This document shows positions 34,610 through 46,032 of a DNA stretch of 64,000 nucleotides, one piece after another; positions within the stretch are counted from its first letter, which is position 1, and the number at the start of each line of letters is the position of its first letter. The notes below the pieces were generated by a model. It was not told the DNA's origin. It ran no database searches and saw only the letters and a program-made list of their open reading frames with translations. Both the position numbers and the translations under genes were made by a program. Origin of the DNA: Parasulfuritortus cantonensis (GTDB taxonomy: Bacteria; Pseudomonadota; Gammaproteobacteria; Burkholderiales; Thiobacillaceae). The DNA lies in the NCBI RefSeq assembly GCF_004337445.1, contig NZ_SJZB01000010.1, positions 47,042 through 111,041 on the forward strand, given 5' to 3'.

Positions 34610-35401
34610 TCATAAGCTGTCGATCAGCGGCACGCGGCCGCCGGGGGTGGGCAAATTCCATTCGGCATCGTACCGCACGTCGACCAGGTAGAGGCCGTCG
34701 GCGGCGAAGGTCGCCGCGCCCAGGCGGCGATCCCGGCTGGCGAGCAGTTCCGCCGCCCAGTCCGGCGGCCGGCGGCCGAGGCCGATCCAGACCAGGGCGC
34801 CGACCATGTTGCGCACCTGGTGGTGCAGGAAGGCGTTGCCGCGGAAGTCGAAGGTCACGAAATCGCCGTGCCGGGCGACGTCGGCGCGGCGCAGCTCGCG
34901 GACCGGCGACTTGGCCTGGCACTCGGCGGCCCGGAAGGCCGAGAAATCGTGCCGGCCGAGCAGGTGCCCGGCCGCCATCGCCATGGCCCCGACGTCGAGG
35001 CCACCGTGCAGCCAGCCCACCTTGCCGGCCAGGATGGCCGGGCGGACCGGATGGTTGAGGAGGACGTAGCGGTAGGCCCGTTCGCGCGCCCCGAAGCGGG
35101 CATGGAAGCCCTCCCCCACCGGCCGCGCCCACAACACCGAAACGCCGGCCGGCAGGAAGGTGTTGACGCCGCGCACCCAGGCGCTCTCGGGACGCGGGTT
35201 CACGGCATCGAAATGTACCACCTGGGCGGTGGCGTGCACGCCCGCGTCGGTACGCCCGGCCACCACGGTGGCGACCGGCGCGCCATGCACCTGGACCAGG
35301 GCCCGTTCCAGGTGGTCCTGGACCGCGCAGGCGCCCGGCTGCGTCTGCCAGCCGCAGAATGCGCCGCCGTCGTACTCCAGCCCGAGGGCTACGCGAACCA
35401 T
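34610..35401 (-). CDS. truA: tRNA pseudouridine(38-40) synthase
   Basis: A 263-aa TruA that modifies positions 38-40 of tRNA anticodon stems. The catalytic aspartate is in VAGRTDAGVHA; LEYDGGAFCGWQ is the N-terminal motif and FRGNAFLHHQVRNMVGAL the C-terminal one. It overlaps the upstream membrane-protein gene by 13 bases and trpF by 4. The position between fimV and trpF is conserved in Pseudomonas. Confidence 0.96.
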   Translation of the reverse strand: MVRVALGLEYDGGAFCGWQTQPGACAVQDHLERALVQVHGAPVATVVAGRTDAGVHATAQVVHFDAVNPRPESAWVRGVNTFLPAGVSVLWARPVGEGFHARFGARERAYRYVLLNHPVRPAILAGKVGWLHGGLDVGAMAMAAGHLLGRHDFSAFRAAECQAKSPVRELRRADVARHGDFVTFDFRGNAFLHHQVRNMVGALVWIGLGRRPPDWAAELLASRDRRLGAATFAADGLYLVDVRYDAEWNLPTPGGRVPLIDSL

Positions 35402-35991
35402 AGCGCGAGCAAGCCGGCCGACGCGGCGGCCAGGAACAGGGTGTCACGCGGCCGCCAGGGCTGCCCGACCAAGACGTAACGGGCGTCCGCCGGTGCCGGC
35501 CCGGCCGGCGTCGCCAGCAGGGCGGTGAGGTCGCGCAGCTTCATGGAATTGCGTTCCATGGCCTGCAGGGTCAGCCCCAGCCGCACCGTGGTCCGCTCGG
35601 CCGGGAAACCCAGCCAGGCGAGCCCCGAGAACAGTCCGTGCAGGCCGGCCATGAGGCGCTCGCTGCCCATGCCGACGACCAGCACGTCGAGCAGCCAGAG
35701 CAGCAGCATCAGGCGCAGCATGTGGGCCGCCGCGGTATGGAGGCCCGCCAGGGACGGCGAATAGTCGCCCAGAAACGGCCAGGCGGCCGGTCCCGGCAAT
35801 CCGTAGGCGTAGCCGACGCCAAGCAGCAGGAACAGCCAGCGGGCCCGCCAGGTGAGCTGCAACATGGCCGCCGCCCGCCGGCGGAACAGCACGGGCAGCA
35901 CCGCGGCCAGCACCAGCAAGGCAAAAAAATTCAGCCCCGGCAAGGCCAGGGCTGAAAGGAGGTAGAACTGGATGCGTAACGCTGGATGCAC
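35389..35991 (-). CDS. Membrane protein, weakly like ECF-transporter T components
   Basis: A 200-aa protein with four or five hydrophobic segments starting MHPALRIQFYLLSALALPGLNF. The stretch LGLTLQAMERNSMKLRDL faintly recalls the Ala-Met-Glu-x-Arg coupling motif of CbiQ/EcfT proteins, but no S component or ATPase lies nearby. It is packed between fimV (3-base gap) and truA, so it is probably co-transcribed. Function unknown. Confidence 0.7.
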   Translation of the reverse strand: MHPALRIQFYLLSALALPGLNFFALLVLAAVLPVLFRRRAAAMLQLTWRARWLFLLLGVGYAYGLPGPAAWPFLGDYSPSLAGLHTAAAHMLRLMLLLWLLDVLVVGMGSERLMAGLHGLFSGLAWLGFPAERTTVRLGLTLQAMERNSMKLRDLTALLATPAGPAPADARYVLVGQPWRPRDTLFLAAASAGLLALWFA

Positions 35992-35994
35992 CGC

Positions 35995-38490
35995 TTACAG
36001 GCTCGCGATCAGCCTTTCGGCCTCGGCCCGCTGCTGGGCGCCACCTTCCTTGACCACCTCGTCGAGGATCTCGCGCGCGCCTTCCTTGTCACCCATCTCC
36101 AGATAGGCGCGGGCCAGGTCGAGCTTGGTGTTCACCTCTTCCAGGATGTCGGCGTCGATCTCCTCGGGCGCCTCGATGGCCGGCTCCGCTTCGGCGACGG
36201 GGGCGGCCGGAGGCGCGTCCGGCTCGGCCAGTTCCAGGTCGATACCGCTGAAATCCAGGTCGGGCAGCTTGTCCGCCGGCGGCATCATCACGGTCTCGTC
36301 GGCCGCCGCTTCCGGTTCGCTGCCTGCCAGGTCGGCAAGCCCGAGTTCCTCGGGGAGTTCCAGGGCTTCGTCCAGGTCCGGCCCCGGCAACGCCCCCAGG
36401 TCGGCTTCCGGCTCACTGGCGAGTTCGACTTCCGTCGGACTGCCGAAGGCCGGCAACGACTCGGAGGTGTCGGCCGTCTCGACGCTGAAGTTCAGGTCGT
36501 CCAACTGGATCGGCTGATCGTCCTCGGGCTCGGCGGCGGCCGGCGTCTCCGGCTGATCGAATTCCAGCGTGTCGAGCGCCAGCGGCTCCGGCTCCGGAGC
36601 GGCGGCCGGCGCCGCGAAATCGGGCGCCTCCGGGAGCCCGCTCGGCGATTCGTCCGGCAGGGACGGCGCCTCGCTGAAGACCCGGTAGAGGGGATTCGCC
36701 GGATCGATCTGACGGCCCAGTTCGGTCGCCTTCGCCCAGATCGGGCTGCTCGGGTCGCCCAGACCCGCATACAGTTCGCTCGCCTGGGTCTCGAAGCTCA
36801 GGCGGTCCTGGCGGCCGGCATAGATTTCGAGCAGCTTCAGCGCGATCTCGTGGCGATGCGGGTCCTTGGCCAAGGCCTCCTTGAGGATCTCTTCCGCCTG
36901 GGCATCGCGGCCGTAGGCCATGTACACCTCGGCCTCGGCGATCGGATCGACCTCGTGGGTATCGATGGAACCCAGGCCGAGCCGGCTGAAATCGGTGCCG
37001 ACGCCGGACTGCGTCGTGGTGCCGCGCTCGGAACCGGTCGATTCGCCGGTCTTGAAGATCGAGGTCTTGAACGGATCGCCGCCGGTCATCACGCTCTGTT
37101 CGAAGTCGGACAGGCCCTTGCGGCGCCGGCTGCTGACCATGAACACCCAGAGCAGGATGGCAAGCAGTGCCGCCGCCACGATACCGCCGATGTAAAGCGG
37201 CGTGGCGAGCAGGGACTGGAAGAAACCGGGCTCCCGGACCGGCACCTCGATGGGCGGTTTGGCCTTGGCTTTCGGCTTCGGCGCGGCCGGCTGGGCGGGC
37301 GGCGCGGCCGGAGCCTCGGCAACCGGTTGCCCGGCCGGGGGCGGCTCGGCGCCCGGCTTGGCACCGGCATCCTTGGCCTTGAGGTCGAGCAGGCGCTGCA
37401 GGTCCTGCACGGTACGCTCCAACTGGCTGACCCGGTCCTGGGCCTCCTGGAGGGCATGGCTCTTGGCCGCGATCTCCTCCTCCAGTGCCTGCACGCGTTC
37501 GCCGACCTTGCCGTCGGCGGCGCGCGGCGGCTCACCCTTGGACAGCTTGAGGACGTCCTTCGGCGCGCCCTTGGCGGCCGGCTTTTCCTCGGGCTGGGCC
37601 TGGACGATCTTGCCCTTGCCGGCATCTTCGGGCGCCGCCTCGGCAACCGAACGCGCCGCCTCGTTGGCGACCCGGTTGCGGATCTCATGCCAGACCTCGG
37701 CGTGCTCACGCAACAACTGGCGGGCCTGGTTCGGACTGAACATGAGCATGACCGAATCCCGGTCGGGCACGGTCAGCACCTCGCCCTGCTTGAGCATGTT
37801 GACGTTGTTGCGGGCGAACGAATTCTTGTTCACCTGATACAGGCTGGCGACCATCATCTCCAGGGTGACGTCCGGCAGCATGACCTTCTTGGCGATGCTG
37901 CGCAGGGTCTCGCCGGATTTGACCGGTCCATAGGTGACCGGTTTCGCCGGCTTCGCCGCGGCCGGCTTGGCCGGCGCGGCCGGGGCCTGGGCGACGGGTG
38001 CCGACGCAGCGGGACGCTGGCCAGCCGTGGCCGAGGTCGTCACGGCCGGGACCGGCACCGACTTGGCGACCTCGTCGGCGGCCTTCTGTTCCCGCACCGG
38101 ATCGAGCAGAACCGTGTACTCGCGCAGGATGCGGCCGGAACTCCAATTCAACTCGATGAGCAAATCGACGAACGGGTCGCTGACCGGGACCGAGGAGGAA
38201 ATCTTCACCACCGGCTTGCCGTTGGGCCGCTTTTCAATGCTCAGTTGCAGGTCGGAAATGACCGGGGCACGGTCCATGCGCGCCTGCCGGAAGGCATCCG
38301 GGCTGGCCAGCTTGGCCTCCACGGAGCCGATATCGTCCGGTTGCACGGACAGCAACTCGATCTCGGCCCGCAACGGCTGGCCCAAGGCCGACTGCACGGA
38401 CATCTTGCCCAGTCCGGCCGCCGACGCCGCCCCTGAGACCAACATCAGGGAGGCCAGCAATGCACTGATTCTGATCGAACTTTTCACCAT
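35995..38490 (-). CDS. fimV: FimV-like inner-membrane hub protein with LysM domain
   Basis: An 831-aa FimV family protein. In order it has a signal peptide (ending ASA), the FimV N-terminal domain (GQPLRAEIELLSVQ), a periplasmic LysM-like segment (VKSGETLRSIAKKVML), a coiled-coil stretch, one transmembrane helix (LYIGGIVAAALLAILLWVFM), TPR units, a very acidic Ala/Glu/Pro-rich cytoplasmic region and the FimV C-terminal domain (LDLARAYLEMGDKEGAREIL). In Pseudomonas FimV organises polar type IV pili and cAMP signalling. Its linkage to usg-asd and truA is conserved. Confidence 0.92.
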   Translation of the reverse strand: MVKSSIRISALLASLMLVSGAASAAGLGKMSVQSALGQPLRAEIELLSVQPDDIGSVEAKLASPDAFRQARMDRAPVISDLQLSIEKRPNGKPVVKISSSVPVSDPFVDLLIELNWSSGRILREYTVLLDPVREQKAADEVAKSVPVPAVTTSATAGQRPAASAPVAQAPAAPAKPAAAKPAKPVTYGPVKSGETLRSIAKKVMLPDVTLEMMVASLYQVNKNSFARNNVNMLKQGEVLTVPDRDSVMLMFSPNQARQLLREHAEVWHEIRNRVANEAARSVAEAAPEDAGKGKIVQAQPEEKPAAKGAPKDVLKLSKGEPPRAADGKVGERVQALEEEIAAKSHALQEAQDRVSQLERTVQDLQRLLDLKAKDAGAKPGAEPPPAGQPVAEAPAAPPAQPAAPKPKAKAKPPIEVPVREPGFFQSLLATPLYIGGIVAAALLAILLWVFMVSSRRRKGLSDFEQSVMTGGDPFKTSIFKTGESTGSERGTTTQSGVGTDFSRLGLGSIDTHEVDPIAEAEVYMAYGRDAQAEEILKEALAKDPHRHEIALKLLEIYAGRQDRLSFETQASELYAGLGDPSSPIWAKATELGRQIDPANPLYRVFSEAPSLPDESPSGLPEAPDFAAPAAAPEPEPLALDTLEFDQPETPAAAEPEDDQPIQLDDLNFSVETADTSESLPAFGSPTEVELASEPEADLGALPGPDLDEALELPEELGLADLAGSEPEAAADETVMMPPADKLPDLDFSGIDLELAEPDAPPAAPVAEAEPAIEAPEEIDADILEEVNTKLDLARAYLEMGDKEGAREILDEVVKEGGAQQRAEAERLIASL

Positions 38491-38605
38491 TCTTCCCCTA
38501 TCCCGCGGACCCGGCAAACACGCCTGTCGCCGCATCGATTTCTATGGTTACTCAAATATTTAGGCAGAATTCCTTATGCTGAATTCACGTTAGCATCGAA
38601 CCCGC

Positions 38606-39559
38606 TTATTTTTCAATCAAATTTTCCAGCCCATCCACCAGCCGTGCGGCTTCCAGGGTGGTCACGTCGAAGACCAGCCACATGGCCAGATCGTGGCGGG
38701 CGTCGGCGCCGGCGCGAACCCGGCTGACGAAGACCGCATCGCTGTCCTGGGCATCGGTCGCGGGCGTCGCCACGCCCCCGGGCACGGCCGTATCCATGAG
38801 GGTGACGCCGGGCAGATCGGCGAACCGGGCGCGCATGGACTCGAGGTCCAGGTCGCCCGCCACGCTCGCGTGCACCGCCACCCCGGCGCCGTAGAACATG
38901 GGCGCCCACACCGCCGTCACCGACACGGCGAGGTCCCGGTTGTCGAGCAACTGGCGCAGCTCGCCGGCGGTATCCTGCTCCAGGTGGCTGCCGCCGTCCG
39001 CCTGCACGGCACCGACCTGGGGAATCAGGTTGAAGGCGATCTGGAGCGGGAAGGCCTCGGGCTCGACCGTCTCCATGGCGAACAGGGCACGGGTCTGCCC
39101 CGCCAGTTCGGCGATGCCCGCCTCGCCGGCGACGGCGACCGGGAGCATGGCGACGGCGTTCACGGCGCGTAGGCCGGCGCCGGCCTGGACGGGAGCCAGG
39201 ACGCGCTGCAGGGCGATCGCCAGGGCACCTTCCACGCTCACGCGGGCGATCCCGGCCGCACCGCGCCCGAGGCCGAGGATCCGGCAGCCGGCGTCGGCCG
39301 CGGTCCGTTCGCTCAACTCCGCGGCCACGGCGCGGCTGGCGTTGACCAGGACGTCGACGCGCGACCAGTCGAAGCCGACCACGTCGAGCAGGGGCAATTC
39401 CTCGCCCCTTACCGTGGCACAGCCCTCGGTTTCGGCCAGGGTCAGGGGAAACACCTCGCCGAACTCGACGTCCCGCTCCGAGAGCAGGCGCAGGAAGGCC
39501 GTGCCGAGCGGGTCGTCCGCACCCAGTACGGCGACGTTCAGGGCGCGCACGCCGGTCAT
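38606..39559 (-). CDS. usg: Asd-like USG-1 family protein
   Basis: A 317-aa paralogue of aspartate-semialdehyde dehydrogenase that starts [19 protein letters not shown]. At the position of the Asd catalytic cysteine (GNCTVS in the neighbouring gene) it has [12 protein letters not shown] with no cysteine, so it is not expected to be an active dehydrogenase. This agrees with USG-1 proteins of the asd-fimV-truA region. It overlaps asd by 4 bases. Role unknown. Confidence 0.85.
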   Translation of the reverse strand: MTGVRALNVAVLGADDPLGTAFLRLLSERDVEFGEVFPLTLAETEGCATVRGEELPLLDVVGFDWSRVDVLVNASRAVAAELSERTAADAGCRILGLGRGAAGIARVSVEGALAIALQRVLAPVQAGAGLRAVNAVAMLPVAVAGEAGIAELAGQTRALFAMETVEPEAFPLQIAFNLIPQVGAVQADGGSHLEQDTAGELRQLLDNRDLAVSVTAVWAPMFYGAGVAVHASVAGDLDLESMRARFADLPGVTLMDTAVPGGVATPATDAQDSDAVFVSRVRAGADARHDLAMWLVFDVTTLEAARLVDGLENLIEK

Positions 39560-40668
39560 GCCTCCAGCAGGATGCGCAGCATCCGGCGCAGCGGCTCGGC
39601 CGCGCCCCAGAGCAACTGGTCGCCCACGGTGAAGGCGGTCAGGTACTCGGGACCCATGTTGAGCTTGCGCATGCGGCCCACAGGTACCGTGAGGGTACCG
39701 GTGACGGCGGCGGGCGTGAGCTCCTTCATGGTGATCTCGCGGTCGTTCGGGACCACCTTAACCCATTGGTTGTGCGCGGCGATGATGCCGTGGATCTCGT
39801 CCAGGGGCACGTCCTTGGTCATCTTGATGGTGAGCGCCTGGGAATGGCAGCGCATGGCGCCGACCCGCACGCAGAGACCGTCGATGGGCACCGGATTGGC
39901 GCTACGGCCGAGGATCTTGTTGCACTCGACCTGGGCCTTCCACTCCTCCTTGGACTGGCCGGACTCCAGCTGGACGTCGATCCAGGGGATCAGGTTGCCG
40001 GCCAGGGGCACCGGCCAGGCTTCCAGCGGATATTCGTCGGAACGGATGAACTCGGCGACCTTGCGGTCGATCTCCAGGATGGCGGAGGCCGGATCGCTGA
40101 CCAGGTGGGCCACCTCGGCATGCACCGCGCCCATCTGCTGGATCAGCTCGCGCATGTTGCGGGCGCCGGCGCCGGAAGCGGCCTGGTAGGTCATCGGGGT
40201 GATCCACTCGATCAGGCCGGCCTCGAACAGGCCGCCGATGGCCATCAGCATGAGCGACACCGTGCAGTTGCCGCCGACGTAGGTCTTGACGCCCTTGGCG
40301 ATGCCGTCCTGGATGACGTGCTTGTTCACCGGGTCGAGGATGATGATGGCCTCGTCCTTCATGCGCAGCGCCGAGGCGGCGTCGATCCAGTAGCCGGTCC
40401 AGCCGGCGGCGCGCAGCTTCGGGTACACCTCCTTGGTGTAGTCGCCGCCCTGGCAGGTGATGATGACGTCCATCGCCTTCAGTTCGTCGACGCTGTTGGC
40501 GTCCTTGAGCGGCGGCACGTCCTTGCCGATGTCCGGACCCTTGCCGCCCACGTTGGACGTGGTGAAGAACACCGGATCGATGTGGTCGAAGTCGCGCTCC
40601 TCCTGCATCCGGCCCATGAGCACCGAGCCCACCATGCCGCGCCAGCCGATCAGACCTACTTTCTTCAT
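39556..40668 (-). CDS. asd: Aspartate-semialdehyde dehydrogenase
   Basis: A 370-aa Asd that reduces aspartyl phosphate toward lysine, threonine, methionine and diaminopimelate. The NADP-binding start is [18 protein letters not shown]; the catalytic cysteine is in [28 protein letters not shown] includes the active-site histidine. It is the gammaproteobacterial-type (E. coli-like) form by length and motifs. Confidence 0.97.
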   Translation of the reverse strand: MKKVGLIGWRGMVGSVLMGRMQEERDFDHIDPVFFTTSNVGGKGPDIGKDVPPLKDANSVDELKAMDVIITCQGGDYTKEVYPKLRAAGWTGYWIDAASALRMKDEAIIILDPVNKHVIQDGIAKGVKTYVGGNCTVSLMLMAIGGLFEAGLIEWITPMTYQAASGAGARNMRELIQQMGAVHAEVAHLVSDPASAILEIDRKVAEFIRSDEYPLEAWPVPLAGNLIPWIDVQLESGQSKEEWKAQVECNKILGRSANPVPIDGLCVRVGAMRCHSQALTIKMTKDVPLDEIHGIIAAHNQWVKVVPNDREITMKELTPAAVTGTLTVPVGRMRKLNMGPEYLTAFTVGDQLLWGAAEPLRRMLRILLEA

Positions 40669-40696
40669 TTATGCAAACCTCTGAGCAGTGAGTTAC

Positions 40697-41761
<1,065 letters not shown>

Positions 41762-41776
41762 GATTTTCCTTTCAGG

Positions 41777-42415
41777 TCAGACGAACAGCCACGGGGCGTC
41801 GGCCTTGCGGCGCGCCTCGTAGGCCTTGATTTGGTCGGTGAGTTGCAGGGTCAGGGCGATGTCGTCGAGACCGTTGAGCAGGCGATGCTTGCGCTCGGCA
41901 TCGACCTCGAACGGGATCACCTCGCCGGCCGGCGTGGTCACCGTCTGGGCCGGCAGGTCCACCGCCAGGGTATAGCCCTCCGCGGCCGCCGTCGCCGTGA
42001 ACAGGCGGTCGACGACGTCGGCGCCCAGGACGATGGGCAGGATGCCGTTCTTGAAGCAGTTGTTGAAGAAGATGTCGGCGAAGCTGGGCGCGATGATGAC
42101 CCGGAAGCCGTAGTCCTCCAGGGCCCAGGGGGCGTGCTCGCGGCTGGAGCCGCAGCCGAAGTTCTCGCGCGCCAGGAGCACCGAGGCACCCTGGTAGCGC
42201 GCCTGGTTGAGGACGAAATCCGGGTTGAGCGGCCGGTTGGTACAGTCCACGCCGGGCTCGCCCCGGTCCAGGTAGCGCCACTCGTCGAAGGCGTTCGGGC
42301 CGAAGCCGGAACGCCGGATCGACTTCAGGAACTGCTTCGGGATGATGGCGTCGGTATCGACGTTGGCCCGGTCCATGGGGGCAACCAGGCCGTCAAGATG
42401 GACGAAGGGCTTCAT
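41777..42415 (-). CDS. leuD: 3-isopropylmalate dehydratase small subunit
   Basis: A 212-aa small subunit of isopropylmalate isomerase. [30 protein letters not shown] and the C-terminal region are typical. The start ATG overlaps the entericidin stop (ATGA), chosen because [16 protein letters not shown] is the conserved N-terminus. Confidence 0.97.
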   Translation of the reverse strand: MKPFVHLDGLVAPMDRANVDTDAIIPKQFLKSIRRSGFGPNAFDEWRYLDRGEPGVDCTNRPLNPDFVLNQARYQGASVLLARENFGCGSSREHAPWALEDYGFRVIIAPSFADIFFNNCFKNGILPIVLGADVVDRLFTATAAAEGYTLAVDLPAQTVTTPAGEVIPFEVDAERKHRLLNGLDDIALTLQLTDQIKAYEARRKADAPWLFV

Positions 42416-42573
42416 CGGTTGCTCGACCTCTGGATCGCCTCGCCGGCCTTCTCGATGTCCTGGCCGACGCCGCGCACGGTATTGCAGCCGTACATGCTGA
42501 AGACGACGCCGATCGCCACGGCGATCAAGGCCAGTTTCACCACGCCCAGGATGATCAGGTTCCTCGGGGTCAT
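42412..42573 (-). CDS. Entericidin-family small lipoprotein nested between leuC and leuD
   Basis: A 53-aa protein with a basic start, a hydrophobic helix and a lipobox-type cysteine ([10 protein letters not shown]), then the entericidin signature [17 protein letters not shown]. It overlaps leuC upstream and leuD downstream by ATGA junctions, so it is translated as part of the leu operon. Entericidins A/B of E. coli are an antidote/toxin lipoprotein pair; the role of the single leu-linked copy is unknown. A paralogue lies at 45811-45969. Confidence 0.88.
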   Translation of the reverse strand: MTPRNLIILGVVKLALIAVAIGVVFSMYGCNTVRGVGQDIEKAGEAIQRSSNR

Positions 42574-43994
42574 TGCAGCACCTCTCGTATGTCAACGAAA
42601 TGTCCGAACATGGCCGCCGCCGCCGCCATGGCGGGGCTGACCAGATGGGTACGGCCGCCCTGTCCCTGGCGGCCTTCGAAATTGCGGTTGGAGGTCGAGG
42701 CGCAGCGCTCGCCCGGTTCCAGGCGGTCGGCGTTCATGGCCAGACACATGGAGCAGCCCGGTTCGCGCCATTCGAAGCCGGCGGCGGTGAACAGCTTGTC
42801 CAGTCCCTCGGCCTCGGCCTGCGCCTTGACCAGCCCGGAACCCGGCACCACCATGGCCAGCTTGACGTTCGAAGCCACCTTGCGGCCGTTCCTGGCCAGC
42901 ACGCTGACCACCTCGGCGGCCGCCCACAGGTCCTCGATACGGGAATTGGTGCAGGAACCGATGAACACCTTGTCGACCGGGATTTCCGAGATCGGCGTGT
43001 TCGCCTGCAGGCCCATGTAGGCCAGGGCGCGTTCCCAGTCGCCCTTCTTGACCGCATTGGGGGCCTCGGCGGGGTCGGGCACGCGGTCGGTCACCGGCAC
43101 CACCATCTCGGGCGAGGTGCCCCAGGTCACCTGCGGCTTGATGGCCGCCGCGTCCAGTTCGACCACGGCGTCGAACTGGGCGCCGGCGTCGGAATGCAGG
43201 GTACGCCAGTAGGCCACGGCCTGGTCCCAGGCCTCGCCCTTGGGCGCCTGCGGACGGCCCTCGACGTAGGCGATGGTCTTGTCGTCGGCCGCCACCATGC
43301 CGGCCCGGGCACCCGCCTCGATGGCCATGTTGCACAGGGTCATGCGGCCTTCCATGGACAGGGCGCGGATGGCCGAGCCGCCGAACTCGATGGCGTAGCC
43401 GGTACCGCCAGCGGTGCCGATCCGGCCGATCACGGCCAGGGCGACGTCCTTGGCGGTCACGCCCATGGGCAACTCGCCGTCGACCTTGACCAACATGGCC
43501 TTGGCCTTCTTCTGCCACAGGCACTGGGTGGCCAGGACGTGCTCGACCTCCGAGGTGCCGATGCCGAAGGCCAGGGCGGCGAAGGCGCCGTGCGTACTGG
43601 TGTGGGAATCGCCGCACACCAGGGTGACGCCGGGCAGGGTGAAGCCCTGCTCGGGGCCGATGACGTGGACGATGCCCTGGCGGTGGTCGTCCATGCGGAA
43701 TTCGTTGAGGCCGAACTCGGCGCAGTTGGCGTCCAGGGTCTCGACCTGGGTACGCGAGACCGGGTCGACGATGCCCGCGTCGCGGGCCTTGGTCGGCACG
43801 TTGTGGTCAGGGGTGGCCAGGACGGTCTTGGCCTGCCAGGGCTTGCGGCCGGACAGCTTGAGGCCTTCGAACGCCTGCGGGCTGGTCACCTCGTGGACCA
43901 GGTGGCGGTCGATGTACAACAGGGCGGTGCCGTTGGCTTCCTGGTGGACGACGTGGGCGTCCCAGAGTTTGTCGTAAAGGGTGCGCGGGGTCAT
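42570..43994 (-). CDS. leuC: 3-isopropylmalate dehydratase large subunit
   Basis: A 474-aa aconitase-type [4Fe-4S] enzyme. Cluster cysteines are visible in [10 protein letters not shown] and [32 protein letters not shown] and [11 protein letters not shown] are family motifs. The start ATG is at 43992-43994. It heads the leu operon, with a CRP-like dyad 24 bases upstream. Confidence 0.97.
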   Translation of the reverse strand: MTPRTLYDKLWDAHVVHQEANGTALLYIDRHLVHEVTSPQAFEGLKLSGRKPWQAKTVLATPDHNVPTKARDAGIVDPVSRTQVETLDANCAEFGLNEFRMDDHRQGIVHVIGPEQGFTLPGVTLVCGDSHTSTHGAFAALAFGIGTSEVEHVLATQCLWQKKAKAMLVKVDGELPMGVTAKDVALAVIGRIGTAGGTGYAIEFGGSAIRALSMEGRMTLCNMAIEAGARAGMVAADDKTIAYVEGRPQAPKGEAWDQAVAYWRTLHSDAGAQFDAVVELDAAAIKPQVTWGTSPEMVVPVTDRVPDPAEAPNAVKKGDWERALAYMGLQANTPISEIPVDKVFIGSCTNSRIEDLWAAAEVVSVLARNGRKVASNVKLAMVVPGSGLVKAQAEAEGLDKLFTAAGFEWREPGCSMCLAMNADRLEPGERCASTSNRNFEGRQGQGGRTHLVSPAMAAAAAMFGHFVDIREVLQ

Positions 43995-44017
43995 GGCGTA
44001 AACGACTGGATCAAAGA

Positions 44018-44033
44018 TGTGAATTATTTCACG
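44018..44033. promoter_or_regulatory. CRP/FNR-family-like dyad upstream of leuC
   Basis: TGTGA-N6-TCACG reads as a near-perfect Crp-type half-site pair, embedded in the AT-rich part of the cimA-leuC gap. Its downstream edge is 24 bases from the leuC start. The rest of the gap (to 44127) is GC-rich with strong dyads just past the cimA stop, which may serve as a terminator without a T tract. Confidence 0.45.
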
Positions 44034-44127
44034 TCCGGGTACGACTAGGCGATGGGTGAACGTCCGGGGGCGCGAATAACGACGGCCGGCGCGCCGCCAC
44101 GGCGGCGCCGACGGCCCTGGCCCGGCG

Positions 44128-45702
44128 TCACGGCGCCGATTCCTGGCTGCCCAGGCGGATGAGGGCGTACTCCATGCTGTCCGAGAGGGCGCGCCAACTG
44201 GCATCGATGATGTTCGCGTTGGCGCCCACCGTCGTCCAGGTCTCCAGGCCACCCTGGAAGTCGATCAGCACCCGGGTGTTCGCCGCCGTGCCGGCCGCAC
44301 CGGACAGGATGCGTACCTTGTAATCGGTCAGGCGCACCGCGCGCAGGACCGGATAGACGTCCACCAGGGCCTCCTGGAGGGCCGTCGCCAGGGCGTTGAC
44401 CGGGCCGTTGCCTTCGGCCGCGGTGAACTTGACCACCTCGCCCACCTTGACCTTGACGGTCGCCTCGGCGAGCAGGCCGCGGCCGTGCCGGCGCTCGGTG
44501 ATGACGAAGTAGTCGAGCAACTCGAAGGGCTGCCGGTAGTCGGGGTCGAGCCGGTGGAACATCAGCTCGACGCTGGCCTCGGCCGCTTCGAAGGTGAAGC
44601 CCTCGTGTTCCAGGTGCTTGATCTGGGCCAGGACGCGCTGGGCCTGCTCGTTGTCGACGTCCAGGCCCAGGCGCCGGGCCTGGAGCTGGATGTTGCCGCG
44701 CCCGGACAGCTCCGAGGTGACCGAGCGCATCTGGTTGCCGACCAGGTCGGGGTCGATGTGCTGGTAGGTATCGGGCGACTTCAGGATCGCCGCGACGTGG
44801 ATGCCGCCCTTGTGGGCGAACGCCGAATGCCCGGTGTACGGCTGATGGGCATCGTGCTGCAGGTTCACCACCTCGGCGACGAAGCGCGACAGCGAGGTCA
44901 GCTCGTGCAGGCGGTCGGCCGCCAGGACCGGGTGACCCATCTTCAATTGCAGGTTGGCCAGGATGGTCACCAGGTCGGCATTGCCGACCCGTTCGCCGTA
45001 GCCGTTCACCGTCCCCTGCACCATGGCGGCGCCGCTGCGCACGCCGGCCAGCGAGTTGGCCACGGCGCAGCCGCTGTCGTTGTGGCAGTGCACGCCCAGG
45101 CGGGCGCCGGGCAGGCGGCTCGCCACCTCGCGGGTGATCGCCTCCATCTCCCAGGGCAGCTTGCCGCCGTTGGTCTCGCACAGCACCAGCCAGTCGGCCC
45201 CCGCCTCGGCCGCGGCGCGCAGAGTGGCCATGGCGTATTCCGGGTTGGCCACAAAGCCGTCGTAGAAGTGCTCGGCGTCGTAGATCACCTCCCTGCCCCG
45301 GCCCTTCATCCAGGCCACGCTGTCGCCGATCATGGCCAGGTTTTCCTCGGGCGTGGTCGAGAGGACGTGGCTGACGTGGTAATCCCAGGTCTTGCCGACC
45401 AGGGTCACGGCCGGCGTCCCGGCGTCGATCAGGGCACGCAGGTTGGCGTCCGCCGCGCAGGTGGCGTTGGCGTGCCGGGTGCGGCCGAAGGCGGCCAGGC
45501 GGGCCGGCAGGTGCATGCGGTTGGCGCGGGCGAAGAAATCGGCGTCCTTGGGGTTCGAGCCGGGCCAGCCGCATTCGATGTAATGCATGCCGAACTCGGC
45601 CAGGCGGTGCGCGATGGTCAGCTTGTCTTCAACCGACAGGGAAATGTCTTCACGCTGGGCGCCGTCGCGCAGCGTGGTGTCGTAAAGGAATATCGAGGTC
45701 AT
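44128..45702 (-). CDS. cimA: Citramalate synthase
   Basis: A 524-aa HMGL-like enzyme with LeuA allosteric C-terminus. The start [20 protein letters not shown] and length fit CimA, which makes citramalate from pyruvate and acetyl-CoA as a threonine-independent entry to isoleucine; the leu enzymes next door can then process citramalate. Metal-site segments are [10 protein letters not shown] and [14 protein letters not shown]. LeuA usually begins differently (LIIFDTTLRDGEQSPG), which supports CimA. Confidence 0.88.
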   Translation of the reverse strand: MTSIFLYDTTLRDGAQREDISLSVEDKLTIAHRLAEFGMHYIECGWPGSNPKDADFFARANRMHLPARLAAFGRTRHANATCAADANLRALIDAGTPAVTLVGKTWDYHVSHVLSTTPEENLAMIGDSVAWMKGRGREVIYDAEHFYDGFVANPEYAMATLRAAAEAGADWLVLCETNGGKLPWEMEAITREVASRLPGARLGVHCHNDSGCAVANSLAGVRSGAAMVQGTVNGYGERVGNADLVTILANLQLKMGHPVLAADRLHELTSLSRFVAEVVNLQHDAHQPYTGHSAFAHKGGIHVAAILKSPDTYQHIDPDLVGNQMRSVTSELSGRGNIQLQARRLGLDVDNEQAQRVLAQIKHLEHEGFTFEAAEASVELMFHRLDPDYRQPFELLDYFVITERRHGRGLLAEATVKVKVGEVVKFTAAEGNGPVNALATALQEALVDVYPVLRAVRLTDYKVRILSGAAGTAANTRVLIDFQGGLETWTTVGANANIIDASWRALSDSMEYALIRLGSQESAP

Positions 45703-45810
45703 CAGCCAAATCTACAGGGGAAAACGTCGGCGCCCTGCACCTCCCCAGGACCTGGCGCGGAGTATTCAGGCTACCGGAAAGCGCCGGTTTCGAGAAGGGG
45801 CGCGAGCGTA

Positions 45811-45969
45811 CTAGCGCGTCGCCCGCCGGATTTTCTCGCCCGCCTTCTCCATATCCTGGCCGGCCCCGTGCAGGGTGTTGCAGCCCGCCAGGCCGACGAC
45901 CAGCCCGAGGAGCAGAACCGGGGCGGCGCACCTGGGGACGCACGACGAAGCGACATCTTCCACCGACAT
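45811..45969 (-). CDS. Second entericidin-family small lipoprotein
   Basis: A 52-aa protein with hydrophobic segment VLLLGLVVGLAGC ending in a lipobox cysteine, followed by NTLHGAGQDMEKAGEKI, matching the leu-linked copy. AGAGGTG precedes the ATG at 45967-45969. It stands alone between the ParA-like gene and cimA. The N-terminal stretch before the hydrophobic segment is longer than usual; a shorter real start is possible. Confidence 0.8.
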   Translation of the reverse strand: MSVEDVASSCVPRCAAPVLLLGLVVGLAGCNTLHGAGQDMEKAGEKIRRATR

Positions 45970-46032
45970 CGATTCACCTCTGCATTAGCTCGCCGGCACG
46001 CTCCGGACGGCGGCCGGAGCACGCTCTCCGGC

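Noticed and set aside
38606..39559. A second active aspartate-semialdehyde dehydrogenase
   Set aside because: The catalytic cysteine position is not kept; it fits the inactive USG-1 family.
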